DNA of 64,000 bases from DASQFQ01 sp963805525 (GCA_963805525.1 CAWDUT010000004.1:744001-808000); one strand, 5' to 3'. Shown: positions 40,831 through 49,228, counted from the stretch's first letter. The notes: generated by a model not told the origin, from the sequence alone. Made by a program: numbers and translations.

Positions 40831-42318
40831 ATGGCGCAAGCCCACGGCGATCGGCTGACCGCGACGGACGCTTCCTTCCTGGCGCAGGAGGGCCCGTCGT
40901 CGCACATGCACGTCGGCGCGCTGATGATCTTCGAGGGGCCGCCGCCGGGCTACGTCGACTTCGTCAACCAGATCCGCTCGCGCCTGCACCTCGTGCCGCG
41001 CTACCGGCAGAAGCTGGCGTTCCCGCCGATCGAGACCGGCCGGCCGGTGTGGATCGACGACCCGAGCTTCAACCTCGAGTACCACGTCCGCCACACGGCG
41101 CTGCCGCACCCGGGCTCCGAGGAGCAGCTGCGCAACCTCGCGGCGCGCATCCACTCCCAGCAGCTCGACCGCGCGAAGCCGCTGTGGGAGACGTGGCTCG
41201 TCCAGGGCCTCGAGGGCAATCGCTTCGCGCTCATCTCCAAGACGCACCACGCGCTCGTCGACGGCATCTCCGGCGTCGACCTCGCGACGGTCCTGTTCGA
41301 CGCCGAGCCCGTGCCGCCGCAGCTCCCCCACGAGGGCGAGCCGTGGCGCCCGCACGCCGAGCCGTCGCAGCTGGACCTCGCCGCGCGCGGGATCCGCGGC
41401 ATGGTGCGCACGCCGTTCGAGCTCGCCGGCCGCGCGGCCGCCGCCGCGCGCCGGCCGGCCGAGACGCTCGGCGCAAGCCTCGAGGTGCTCGAGGGCGTCG
41501 GCGAGATCGCCTGGGCCACGCTCAACCCCGCGCCGGACACGCCGCTCAACGTCGAGATCGGGCCGCACCGGCGCTTCGCCTTCCTGCGCGAAGAGCTCGA
41601 CGACTTCAAGCTCGTCAAGAACGCGTTCGGCGGCACGGTCAACGACGTCGTGCTGACCGCCGTCTCGGGCGGGCTGCAGAAGTGGCTGCGGTCGCGCGGC
41701 ACGCGCACCGAAGGGCTCGAGCTGCGCGCGCTCGTCCCCGTCTCGATCCGCACCCACGAGCAGCGCGGCAGCCTGGGCAACCAGCTCGCCGCCATGCGCG
41801 GCCCGCTGCCGGTCTACGTCGAGGACCCGATCGCGCGCCTGAAGGTCGTGCGCGCGTCGATGGACGGGCTCAAGGAGTCCAAGCAGGCGCTCGGCGCCGA
41901 GGTGCTCGCCGGCGTGCAGAACTTCACGCCGCCGACCGTGATGGCCCAGGCCTCGCGGCTGAACTTCTCGACGCGGCTGTTCAACCTGCTCGTCACCAAC
42001 GTGCCCGGCCCGCAGATCCCGCTCTACGTGCTCGGGCGCGAGCTGCTGGACATCTTCCCGCTCGCCTTCCTGCCGCGGCACCACGCGCTCGCGGTGGCGA
42101 TCATGTCGTACAACGGCTCGATGGACTTCGGCCTGCTCGGCGACTACGACGCCATGCACGACCTCGACGCGTTCGGCGAGATGGTCGACGACTCGCTCAA
42201 GGAGCTGGTCACGGCCGCCAAGCGGCGGCGCGCGTCCAACGGCCAGGCGAAGCCGCGGCCCAAGCGGGCGGCCAAGAAGAAGCCAGCCGCCAAGTCGCGG
42301 GCGAAGTCAGCTCAGTAG
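40831..42318 (+). CDS. wax ester synthase/diacylglycerol acyltransferase (WS/DGAT), 495 aa
   Basis: The acyltransferase motif HHxxxDG is His139-His140-ALV-Asp144-Gly145. The family opening RLTATDASFLAQEGPSSHMHVGA and the later blocks NDVVLTAVSGGLQKWL, VPVSIRT and LLVTNVPGP are all present. It makes storage triacylglycerol or wax esters from acyl-CoA at the membrane. The C-terminus has an extra basic tail of about 25 residues rich in Lys and Ala. A TATAGG sequence (40816-40821) ends 9 nt before ATG 40831, so the mRNA may be nearly leaderless. Confidence 0.92.
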   Translation: MAQAHGDRLTATDASFLAQEGPSSHMHVGALMIFEGPPPGYVDFVNQIRSRLHLVPRYRQKLAFPPIETGRPVWIDDPSFNLEYHVRHTALPHPGSEEQLRNLAARIHSQQLDRAKPLWETWLVQGLEGNRFALISKTHHALVDGISGVDLATVLFDAEPVPPQLPHEGEPWRPHAEPSQLDLAARGIRGMVRTPFELAGRAAAAARRPAETLGASLEVLEGVGEIAWATLNPAPDTPLNVEIGPHRRFAFLREELDDFKLVKNAFGGTVNDVVLTAVSGGLQKWLRSRGTRTEGLELRALVPVSIRTHEQRGSLGNQLAAMRGPLPVYVEDPIARLKVVRASMDGLKESKQALGAEVLAGVQNFTPPTVMAQASRLNFSTRLFNLLVTNVPGPQIPLYVLGRELLDIFPLAFLPRHHALAVAIMSYNGSMDFGLLGDYDAMHDLDAFGEMVDDSLKELVTAAKRRRASNGQAKPRPKRAAKKKPAAKSRAKSAQ

Positions 42319-42608
42319 CCGAGCGCGAACTTCGCGTCCTCGGACATCTTGTCCGGGGTCCACGGCGGGGTGAAGACCATCGTCGGGACGACCTGCTCGA
42401 CACCGTCGATCTCGCCCACGAACTCCACCATCTGCTCGGAGACCTGGGGGCCGATCGGGCAGGCCGGCGTTGTGAGCGTGAACGTGATGTCGACCTTGCC
42501 GCCGTCGATGGCGACGTCGTAGACCAGGCCGAGCTCGACGAAGTCGAGTCCGAGCTCCGGATCGATGACGTTGGAGAGCGCTTCAGTGATGTCTTCCTCG
42601 GTGAACAC
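42312..42608 (-). CDS. sufT: SufT/MIP18 (DUF59) family iron-sulfur assembly protein, 98 aa
   Basis: A small DUF59 protein: ALSNVIDPELGLDFVELGLVYDV at the start and Cys50 in TLTTPACPIG, the conserved reactive Cys. The family aids Fe-S protein maturation, often beside suf genes; here it stands alone. GTG 42608 lies 6 nt after a TATCCT -10 on the minus strand, so it may be translated from a leaderless mRNA. The last 7 nt overlap the convergent WS/DGAT gene. Confidence 0.87.
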   Translation of the reverse strand: MFTEEDITEALSNVIDPELGLDFVELGLVYDVAIDGGKVDITFTLTTPACPIGPQVSEQMVEFVGEIDGVEQVVPTMVFTPPWTPDKMSEDAKFALGY

Positions 42609-42631
42609 ACTTTGAGGATAGTGCGGTGTAG

Positions 42632-42943
42632 GTTTCCGGAATCGTCATCTATGACTCAGAGCAGGTCGTCCTGCTCGTCAAGGGGGATGAGGACAGGACG
42701 ACGAGCGCACTCCGCCGGCGTGCGCTCTCCGCAGCGCTGCACGCGCCGCGCGACATCTGCGTCGACCTGTCCGAATTGCGCTTCGCCGACCCCTCGCTGA
42801 TGATCGATCTCGCGGTGCTCGCGCAGCGGCTGCGGGCCGAGGGCCGGGCGGTGATGCTGCGCGCGCCGCAGCCGCAGGTGCGGACGCTGATCGCGCTCGT
42901 CGGGCTCGACCGCCAGCCGGCCGTCGCGCTCGAGTCCCCGTAG
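42632..42943 (+). CDS. STAS-domain (anti-sigma antagonist-like) protein without a standard start codon
   Basis: The open frame 42632-42943 encodes a complete STAS-like fold: VVLLVKGDEDRTTSALRRRAL, then ICVDLSELRFADPSLMIDLAVLAQRLRAEGRAVMLRAP, and VRTLIALVGL. The Ser of D-P-S matches the phosphorylatable position of SpoIIAA-type proteins. No ATG, GTG or TTG occurs before the core. An in-frame GTG at 42626 has a GAGGA ribosome-binding site 7 nt upstream, but the very next codon is TAG (42629). Either a rare start is used, or the gene is disrupted by a nonsense change or base-call error. Confidence 0.55.
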   Translation, partial: VSGIVIYDSEQVVLLVKGDEDRTTSALRRRALSAALHAPRDICVDLSELRFADPSLMIDLAVLAQRLRAEGRAVMLRAPQPQVRTLIALVGLDRQPAVALESP

Positions 42944-44041
42944 TTACGGGTTCACCGCGAGGAACAGGAAGCTCGCGAACAGCACGAGGTGCACGCCGCC
43001 CTCCTGCAGGGTGGCGCGGCCCGGCAGCACCGTGAGCGCGGCGACGACCACGGTGATCGCGAGCAGCACGGTCTGGGTCGAGCCGAGGCCGAGCACGAGC
43101 GGGCCGTCGAGCCAGATCGACGCGACGGCGATCGCGGGGATCGTCAGCCCGATGCTCGCCATCGCCGAGCCGAGCGCGAGGTTGAAGCTCGTCTGCATGC
43201 GGTCGTGGAGCGCGTTGCGGACCGCGGCGAGCATCTCCGGGAGCAGGACGAGCAGCGCGATCACGACGCCGACCGCGGACGGCGGGGCGCCGATCGCGTC
43301 GACGGCGTCCTCGATCGCGGGCGACTCGATCTTGGCCAGCCCCACCACCGCGACCAGCGACACGCAGAGGAAGCCGAGGGCGTAGAGCGCGGTGCGGCGC
43401 GTGGGCGGCGCGACGTGCGCCTCGGTGTCGTCGGCCTCGACGCCCGCGGGCAGGAAGTAGTCGCGGTGGCGCACGGTCTGGATGAACACGAAGAGCGCGT
43501 AGAGCGCGAGCGACGCGACGGCCGCGAACGCGAGCTGCCCGCTCGAGAACTCCGGACCCGACCGGCTGGTCGTGAAGGTCGGGAGCACGAGCGTGAGCGT
43601 CGCCAGCGTCGCCACGGTGGCGAGCGCGGTGGCCGTGCCCTCGGCGTTGAACTCGGCGAGCCGCGTGCGCAGCGTGCCGACGAGCAGCGACACCCCGACG
43701 ATGCCGTTGCACGTGATCATCACCGCGGCGAACACGGTGTCGCGCGCCAGCGTCGCCGTCTCAGACTGCTTGCCGGACACCATCAGCGTGACGATCAGCG
43801 CCACCTCGATGACGGTGACGGCGACCGCGAGCACGAGCGACCCGAACGGCTCGCCGACGCGGTGCGCGACGACCTCGGCGTGGTGGACCGCGGCCAGGAC
43901 GGCGCCGGCGAGGAACACGCCGACGATCGCGAGCACCACCCCCGGCGGCTTGTGGCCCCAGGTGATCGCCAGCAGGACGACCGCCAGCGGCGGGATCAGG
44001 ACGGTCCACGGGGGGAAGGGCAGGCGCCTCACGAAGCTCAT
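42944..44041 (-). CDS. calcium/proton antiporter, ChaA/CAX-like, 365 aa
   Basis: About 11 membrane helices. Two inverted alpha-repeats are recognisable: AVAVTVIEVALIVTLMVSGK in the first half and VIALLVLLPEMLAAVRNALHDRMQTSFNLALGSAMASIGLTIPAIA in the second, each with the acidic residue of Ca2+/cation exchangers. The pattern matches ChaA-type Ca2+(Na+)/H+ antiporters. It would sit in the cytoplasmic membrane for ion and alkali tolerance. The gene abuts the STAS frame with no gap. Confidence 0.87.
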   Translation of the reverse strand: MSFVRRLPFPPWTVLIPPLAVVLLAITWGHKPPGVVLAIVGVFLAGAVLAAVHHAEVVAHRVGEPFGSLVLAVAVTVIEVALIVTLMVSGKQSETATLARDTVFAAVMITCNGIVGVSLLVGTLRTRLAEFNAEGTATALATVATLATLTLVLPTFTTSRSGPEFSSGQLAFAAVASLALYALFVFIQTVRHRDYFLPAGVEADDTEAHVAPPTRRTALYALGFLCVSLVAVVGLAKIESPAIEDAVDAIGAPPSAVGVVIALLVLLPEMLAAVRNALHDRMQTSFNLALGSAMASIGLTIPAIAVASIWLDGPLVLGLGSTQTVLLAITVVVAALTVLPGRATLQEGGVHLVLFASFLFLAVNP

Positions 44042-44068
44042 GGCGGGTGCGTAACGTAGGGGGCCGAC

Positions 44069-44539
44069 ATGCTGCCGCTGCTGCTCATCATCTTCGTGCT
44101 CGTCCCGATCGCCGAGCTGGCCGTGATCATCCAGGTCGGCCAGGAGATCGGCGTCTGGTGGACGATCGCGATCCTGATCGCCGACTCGATCCTCGGCGCG
44201 ATGCTGATGCGCTCGCAGGGGCGGATCGCGTGGCGGCGCTTCAACGAGGCGCTGCAGGCCGGGCGGCCGCCGGCGCGCGAGGTGCTGGACGGCGTGCTCG
44301 TGATCTTCGGCGGCGCCTTCCTGCTCACGCCGGGCTTCATCACCGACATCTTCGGCGCGATCTTCCTGATCCCGCCGACGCGCGCGATCGTGCGCCGGCT
44401 GCTGGTGAAGCGCTTCTCGGAGCGGATGATCGTGGCCGCTCGCACCCGCGCCGGGACGTGGAGCACGACGCGGCCCGGTGACGTCGACGGCACCGCGGTC
44501 GACGTCGACACCGAGCACCTGCCGCGGAGCACGCCGTGA
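44069..44539 (+). CDS. fxsA: FxsA-family membrane protein, 156 aa
   Basis: Hydrophobic N-terminus LLLIIFVLVPIAELAVIIQVGQEIGVWWTIAILIADSILGAMLMRSQG, then the family block LLTPGFITDIFGAIFLIPPTR. FxsA was first noted in E. coli for easing phage T7 F-exclusion; its true role is unknown. The tail is polar and acidic. GTGA overlap with the next gene indicates co-translation. Confidence 0.88.
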   Translation: MLPLLLIIFVLVPIAELAVIIQVGQEIGVWWTIAILIADSILGAMLMRSQGRIAWRRFNEALQAGRPPAREVLDGVLVIFGGAFLLTPGFITDIFGAIFLIPPTRAIVRRLLVKRFSERMIVAARTRAGTWSTTRPGDVDGTAVDVDTEHLPRSTP

Positions 44540-45363
44540 GCGAGCCGGTGCTGACCGGCGGCGAGGGCTTCACGGACGCGATGACGTTCGCGTTCGCCGA
44601 CCGCGAGGCGGGCTTCTTCGGCCTCGCGCGCGCCGGCGTCGCCGACGGGCAGGGCAGCGCGCTCGGCGTGTTGTTCGCGGGGCGCGAGCCGGTGAGCCTG
44701 GTGGCCGAGGGCGGCTTCGAGGTGGACGCCGACGCGGACTGGGACGACCTGAACCTTCCCGGGCTGACGGTGCGGACGCTCGAGCCGCACGCGCGCTGGC
44801 AGGTCCTGCTGGCGACGGAGCCGGGCTTCGAGCTCGAGTTCGAGGCGGCCTCGCCGCCCGCCGAGTTCGCGCCGCTCGGCGGGATGGAGGGCCATGAGCG
44901 CCTGTGCCGCGTGCGCGGCACCGCGGCGGGGCGGCCGATCGACTGCCTCGGCCAGCGCGGGCGCTCGTGGGGCACCGCGGACTGGGGCGAGATCGCGCTC
45001 ACGCGCTCGCTCGGCGCCTGGCTCGACGAGGGGCCGTCGGTGGTCTACTCGGCGGTCCGGCCGGCGGGCGCGAGGAGCCATGCCGAGGAGGCGCAATGGG
45101 GCGCGCTGCTGGATGCGGAGGGCGCGGTGCCCATGGATGACCCGCGGCTCTCGACCACCTACGACGGCGACGGCCACCAGCGCCGCGCCGGGCTCGAGCT
45201 GTGGGTCGGCGAGGACGACGACTACCCGCGCCGCGGCGCCGGCCAGGTGCTGTGCGGCTCGTCGGTCGAGCTCGGGTCGCTGCGACTCGACCTCGCCTTC
45301 TTCGGCTGGACGCTCGACGGCCGCCGGGGCGTCGGGCGCTACGACGTGCTCCGCCGCGCCTGA
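44536..45363 (+). CDS. uncharacterised lipocalin-like protein, 275 aa
   Basis: GTG 44536 overlaps the fxsA stop (GTGA). The chain is beta-rich and acidic, with a repeated strand pattern (GFTDAMTFAFADREAGFFGLAR, WQVLLATEPGFELEFEA) and a G-R-S-W-G-x-x-D-W motif near residue 145. That motif resembles the G-H-N-W-G region of the protein at 49225, so both may have a two-domain AttH/CrtC-type fold. This is a weak resemblance. No signal peptide. The function is unknown. Confidence 0.6.
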   Translation: MSEPVLTGGEGFTDAMTFAFADREAGFFGLARAGVADGQGSALGVLFAGREPVSLVAEGGFEVDADADWDDLNLPGLTVRTLEPHARWQVLLATEPGFELEFEAASPPAEFAPLGGMEGHERLCRVRGTAAGRPIDCLGQRGRSWGTADWGEIALTRSLGAWLDEGPSVVYSAVRPAGARSHAEEAQWGALLDAEGAVPMDDPRLSTTYDGDGHQRRAGLELWVGEDDDYPRRGAGQVLCGSSVELGSLRLDLAFFGWTLDGRRGVGRYDVLRRA

Positions 45364-45833
45364 ACCGCGCGGGCGAGCTTCACGCGGGCGTTGAAGGCGC
45401 CCTTGAGCGCGCGATCGCCGCCCGAGCCGTCCTCGGGCATCAGGCCGACCTGGCGGCCCCACTGGGTCTGGTCGTAGATCACGAAGTTCGACGCGATCTT
45501 GCCGTCGCGCAGCGTGAAGTGGTCGACGCCGTCGAGGCGGATCCGGCGGCCGGTCCCCTCGATGCCCTGCAGGCGGCCCCGCTGGGTGCCGGAGAGGCGC
45601 CAGCGGACGAACACCTCGTCGCCCTCCGCGATCAGCGACAGCAGCTCGACCCGAAGGTCGGGGATGGCGGCGAACGTCGCCTCGAAGTAGGCGCGGATCT
45701 CGGCCGCGCCGTGGCAGTCCCGGTCAGGGAAGCGCTGGTACGTCTGGTCGGTCCACAGCGTGCTCATCGCCTCCGCGTCGTGGCGGTTGAGCCGCTCGAA
45801 GGTCCAGCGGATGGTCTCCGCGTTAGTTCTCAG
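45339..45833 (-). CDS. SnoaL-like (NTF2-fold) protein, about 164 aa, start uncertain
   Basis: An alpha+beta barrel of the SnoaL/polyketide-cyclase type: WTDQTYQRFPDRDCHG, AIRAYFEATFAAIPDLRVELL, GDEVFVRWRLSGTQ and GIEGTGRRIRLDGVDHFTLRDGKI. The first ATG (45767) would remove the standard opening helix. That helix is clearly encoded upstream (NAETIRWTFERLNRHDAEAM), and the only start-like codon before it is CTG 45833, inside the end of the upstream gene. The substrate is unknown; such proteins are enzymes or ligand binders. Confidence 0.72.
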   Translation of the reverse strand: MRTNAETIRWTFERLNRHDAEAMSTLWTDQTYQRFPDRDCHGAAEIRAYFEATFAAIPDLRVELLSLIAEGDEVFVRWRLSGTQRGRLQGIEGTGRRIRLDGVDHFTLRDGKIASNFVIYDQTQWGRQVGLMPEDGSGGDRALKGAFNARVKLARAVQARRSTS

Positions 45834-46278
45834 AGCCGAGCCGGTCCCAGCAGTAGAGCTCGAGGCACTCGGCAGCGAGCTCCTCGCAGCGCTCCTCCGA
45901 GAGCCACGGCAGGACCGTCTCCAGCGCCTGCTCCTCGGCGACGCCGGCGTTGAACGCCTCCTCGCCGCGCATCCCGGCGGCGATCTTCAGCGCCTCGCGG
46001 CGCGCCTCGCCGAGCGACGGGAACGCGTTGACCAGGAAGTCCCGGTTCGCGATCGGGGTGCCGCATTCCATCGAGGCATGCCAAGCGGCGAGCATCGAGA
46101 GGTCGTGCTCGTCGAGGTCCGTGAGGGCCTTGGCGTAGTGGGACGCGAGCTCCGCCTCCGGGATCTCGTCGACCCAGGCACGGACCAGCTCGCCCAGCAG
46201 TTGGCGGCGCGCCTCGCGACCGACTGACTCGACCATCACGCGGATCGCATCCTGCGGGTCGATGAAGCAGAGGGGCAT
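45823..46278 (-). CDS. uncharacterised acidic helical protein, 151 aa
   Basis: No family is recognised. The protein is nearly all helical and acidic (EARRQLLGELVRAWVDEIPEAELASHYAKAL, ALKIAAGMRGEEAFNAGVAEEQALETVLPWL), with three cysteines. ATG 46278 is preferred; ATG 46350 would add 24 Pro/Ser-rich residues. It is divergent from a FadR-type regulator, with a palindrome between, so it may be regulated by it. It overlaps the SnoaL-like gene at its 3' end. Confidence 0.55.
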   Translation of the reverse strand: MPLCFIDPQDAIRVMVESVGREARRQLLGELVRAWVDEIPEAELASHYAKALTDLDEHDLSMLAAWHASMECGTPIANRDFLVNAFPSLGEARREALKIAAGMRGEEAFNAGVAEEQALETVLPWLSEERCEELAAECLELYCWDRLGSEN

Positions 46279-46370
46279 GGTGGTTGTCGCTCTCTTCGCC
46301 TCCGAAGGGGACGGGACGAAAGGCACGGTAGGGAGCGGGTCGGACGGCATCGGCGGTATCCCGGGTTTGA

Positions 46371-46393
46371 ATTGTTCGGAACACTGAAACAAT
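46371..46393. promoter_or_regulatory. candidate GntR/FadR operator
   Basis: Upstream of the FadR-type gene lies ATTGTT (46371-46376) paired with AACAAT (46388-46393), an inverted repeat with 11-nt spacing. Within it is the 11-bp palindrome TGTTC-G-GAACA (46373-46383). The site is only 9 nt from ATG 46402 and between divergent genes, so it would suit autoregulation by the adjacent GntR-family protein. Confidence 0.5.
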
Positions 46394-46401
46394 GACCCGA
46401 G

Positions 46402-47082
46402 ATGCCCGGCGCCCTCCCCCGCACCTCGCTCCCCGACCAGGTCTTCCACCGGCTGGTCTCGGATGTCCTGGCCGGCCGCTACGCACCCGGTGAGCGCCTG
46501 CCGACCCAGCGGGCGCTCGCCGCCGAGCTGGGCGTGAACATGGCGTCGGTCCGTGAGGGCGTCAAGCGCCTGGAGCAGCTCGGGCTCGTCGAGGTCCGCC
46601 ACGGCGACGCCATGCGCGTGCTCGACTGGCGGCTGCACGGCGGCCCGGACGTGCTCGTCCACCTGATCGCGCACGCGGGCGCGCTGGACGGCGAGATGGT
46701 GCGCTCGGTGATGGAGGCGCGGCGCCTGCTGCTCTCCGAGTCGGCGCGGCTGGCCGCGGCGCGGCGCAGCGACGAGCAGGCGGCGCTGCTGGCCGCCCTG
46801 GCCGAGCAAGTGGGCGCGGCCGAGGACGGCGAGGCGGCGCAGCACCTCGACTTCGCCTTCTTCGCCGTGCTCATCCAGGCCGCCGGCAACGTCGTCTTCC
46901 TGCTGGTCATGAACTCGATCCGGGCGCTGTACCTGGACAACCTCGAGCTCTTCCGCCCGCTCGTCTCGACCGGCGACCCCTACGCCGCCGCGGCGCGGGC
47001 GGTCGCCGACGGGGACGCGAACGCCGCCGCGGCGACGATCGCCGCGCTCGCCGCCGCGCAGGAAGCCCGGCTGCTGCCGTGA
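46402..47082 (+). CDS. GntR-family (FadR subfamily) transcriptional regulator, 226 aa
   Basis: N-terminal winged helix: DQVFHRLVSDVLAGRYAPGERLPTQRALAAELGVNMASVREGVKRLEQLGLVEVRHGDAMRVL, a standard GntR domain. The C-terminal helical bundle is FadR/FCD-like but short (VRSVMEARRLLLSESARLAA, HLDFAFFAVLIQAAGN). FadR-type proteins sense acyl-CoA or organic acids. It is translationally coupled to the GMC oxidoreductase (GTGA), so it likely controls that alcohol- or lipid-oxidation operon. Confidence 0.88.
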   Translation: MPGALPRTSLPDQVFHRLVSDVLAGRYAPGERLPTQRALAAELGVNMASVREGVKRLEQLGLVEVRHGDAMRVLDWRLHGGPDVLVHLIAHAGALDGEMVRSVMEARRLLLSESARLAAARRSDEQAALLAALAEQVGAAEDGEAAQHLDFAFFAVLIQAAGNVVFLLVMNSIRALYLDNLELFRPLVSTGDPYAAAARAVADGDANAAAATIAALAAAQEARLLP

Positions 47083-48923
47083 AGGTCCTGAGCCCACGCG
47101 AGGCGGCGGTCTTCGCCGCCTTCACCGACGCGGTCGCGATGCCCGAGGCGCCGTTCCCGCCCGTCGGCGACACCGACGCCGTCGAGGGCCTCGATGCCTG
47201 GCTCGCGGCCGCTCCCGCCGCCAACCGCGCGGCGATCCGTGCCTCGCTGCTCGCCGTCGGCACCCGCCTGCGCGGCCGTGACCGCGCCGAGCGCGCCGAG
47301 TGGCTGCGCTCCGCGCCCCAGCTCATGGAGCCGCTCCGTGCCGTGGCAGCGGCGGCTTACTACGGCGACGAGAGTGTGATGAGGCGGCTTGGCTATGACG
47401 CCGCCGAACGAGTTGCGCGAGGCGCAGAGGTGCGTGCGGCGGCCTCTCCGGAGCCGCGCGGCGGGCAGGCCGAGGGCGGCATCGTCGACGGCGCCGCCAT
47501 CACCGGCGAGCGCGTCGTGCGGGCGGATGTCTGCGTCATCGGCTCGGGCGCCGGCGGCGCCGTGGTGGCGAAGGAGCTCGCCGAGGCCGGCGCGCGCGTG
47601 GTCCTGCTCGAGGAGGGCGCGCAGCACTCGGCGGCGGAGTTCACCGCCCGGCCGCGCGACATGCTCCCCAAGCTCTACCGCGACGCCGCGCAGCACGCGA
47701 CGATCGGGCGGCCACCGATCCTGCTGCCGCTCGGGAAGGCGGTCGGGGGGACGACGCTCGTCAACTCCGGCACCTGCTTCCGCACGCCCGACCACGTGCT
47801 CGCGCGCTGGCGCGACGAGTTCGGCCTGGGCGACCTCACCCCCGAGGCGCTGGAGCCGCACTTCGCGCGTGTCGAGGAGACGCTCAACGTCGTCCCGGTG
47901 CCGCCGGAGCTGGCCGGCGCCAACGCGCACGTCGCCAAGCGCGGGGCGGACGCGCTCGGCTGGTCGGGGGACTTCGTGCGCCGCAACGTGCGCGGCTGCG
48001 TCGGCTCCGGCGTGTGCGCGTACGGCTGCCCGGCGAACGCGAAGCAGCACGTCGGCGTCTCGTACATCCCGAAGGCGCACGCCGCCGGCGCCACCACCTA
48101 CACGGGCGTGACCGCGCGCCGGATCGGGCGCGGAGTCGAGGCCTCCACGACCGGCGGCGGGCGCCTGCGCGTCGACGCGAAGAAGATCGTCGTCGCCGCG
48201 GGCGCGATCCACACCCCGGCGCTGCTGGCCCGCAACGGCCTCGGCGGCCCGCAGCTCGGGCGCAACCTCTCCCTCCACCCCGCCACCGCGGTGTGGGCGA
48301 CGATGGACGAGCCGGTCGACATGGCCCGCGGCGTCCCGCAGTCCTATTTCGTCGACGAGTTCGCGAGCGAGGGGATCATGCTCGAGGGCATCGCCGGCCC
48401 GCCCGACTACGCCGCCATGGGCCTGCCGGTGGCCGGCGAGCGCCACCGCGAGCTGATGGCCGGCTACCGGGAGATGGCGCAGTTCGGGCTGATGATCAGC
48501 GACGACTCGCGCGGGCGCGTGCACTCGCTCGCCGGGCGGCCGCTCGTCCGCTACGACCTCTCGGACACCGACGCCGCCTGCGTGCGGAGCGGGCTCGAGC
48601 GCCTGGCCGAGCTGTTCTGGGCCGCCGGCGCGCGGCGCGTCCTGCTGCCGCTGACCCGCACGCCGGAGCTCCGGCCCGGCGAGGCGATCCCCGCGCTCCG
48701 CCCCCGCGACCTCAAGCTGATGGCCTTCCACCCGCTCGGCACCGCGCGCATGGACGCGCGGGGCCCGCGCCACGGCGTCCTCGACGCCGACGGCCGCGTC
48801 CACGGGACGGAGGGCGTCTACGTCTGCGACGGCAGCGCGGTGCCCTCCTCGCTCGGCGTCAACCCCCAGATCACGATCATGACCCTCGCGACCAGATTGG
48901 CCCAGCACCTATGTCGTTCCTGA
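47079..48923 (+). CDS. GMC-family FAD-dependent oxidoreductase (long-chain alcohol oxidase-like), 614 aa
   Basis: An N-terminal helical region of about 140 residues (LSPREAAVFAAFTDAVAMP, RAVAAAAYYGD) precedes the FAD domain, as in long-chain fatty alcohol oxidases. VCVIGSGAGGAVVAKELAEAG binds FAD, GGTTLVNSGTCFRTP is the GMC signature, and VVAAGAIHTPALLARNGLG follows. The C-terminal active-site region AFHPLGTARM and GVNPQITIMTLATRLA carries the catalytic His/Asn. A Cys-rich CVGSGVCAYGCP lies in the middle. GTG 47079 overlaps the regulator stop. Confidence 0.88.
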   Translation: MKVLSPREAAVFAAFTDAVAMPEAPFPPVGDTDAVEGLDAWLAAAPAANRAAIRASLLAVGTRLRGRDRAERAEWLRSAPQLMEPLRAVAAAAYYGDESVMRRLGYDAAERVARGAEVRAAASPEPRGGQAEGGIVDGAAITGERVVRADVCVIGSGAGGAVVAKELAEAGARVVLLEEGAQHSAAEFTARPRDMLPKLYRDAAQHATIGRPPILLPLGKAVGGTTLVNSGTCFRTPDHVLARWRDEFGLGDLTPEALEPHFARVEETLNVVPVPPELAGANAHVAKRGADALGWSGDFVRRNVRGCVGSGVCAYGCPANAKQHVGVSYIPKAHAAGATTYTGVTARRIGRGVEASTTGGGRLRVDAKKIVVAAGAIHTPALLARNGLGGPQLGRNLSLHPATAVWATMDEPVDMARGVPQSYFVDEFASEGIMLEGIAGPPDYAAMGLPVAGERHRELMAGYREMAQFGLMISDDSRGRVHSLAGRPLVRYDLSDTDAACVRSGLERLAELFWAAGARRVLLPLTRTPELRPGEAIPALRPRDLKLMAFHPLGTARMDARGPRHGVLDADGRVHGTEGVYVCDGSAVPSSLGVNPQITIMTLATRLAQHLCRS

Positions 48924-49228
48924 TCGACGGACCCTGGCTCTACGCCAACGGCCGCGCCATCGCGCGGACCGACCACCCGGCCGAGCTCGCCGCCGGCACG
49001 ATGGCGGTGTTCTGGGGCGTGAGCATCCCGCTCTACCTCAACCGGCGCTGGACGCGCCCGATCTGGCGCGCGTGCCGCGCGAGCAGCGGGCGCGACTGGA
49101 TGATCAACTCCGGCGTCCTGAAGGTCGACGCCGACAACGTCTCCGCCCGCGGCCACGCGATCAGCGCCGCGATCTTCGCCACCTACCCGCTGTGGCTGTG
49201 GCTCGGGCTGCGGCACGGGAAGCGATGA
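48911..49228 (+). CDS. small membrane protein of the GMC operon, 105 aa
   Basis: ATG 48911 overlaps the oxidoreductase end by 13 nt. Two hydrophobic stretches (LAAGTMAVFWGVSIPLYLN and SAAIFATYPLWLWLGLRHG) suggest two helices or a hairpin. A conserved-looking segment WRACRASSGRDWMINSGVLKVD lies between. No known family. It may anchor or give electron-transfer contact to the GMC oxidase, given the tight coupling on both sides. Confidence 0.65.
   Translation: MSFLIDGPWLYANGRAIARTDHPAELAAGTMAVFWGVSIPLYLNRRWTRPIWRACRASSGRDWMINSGVLKVDADNVSARGHAISAAIFATYPLWLWLGLRHGKR

Noticed and set aside
42651..42800. ATG-started frame at 42651
   Set aside because: The translation is Arg/Ser/Cys-rich noise in a different frame from the STAS domain, which has clear conserved motifs.
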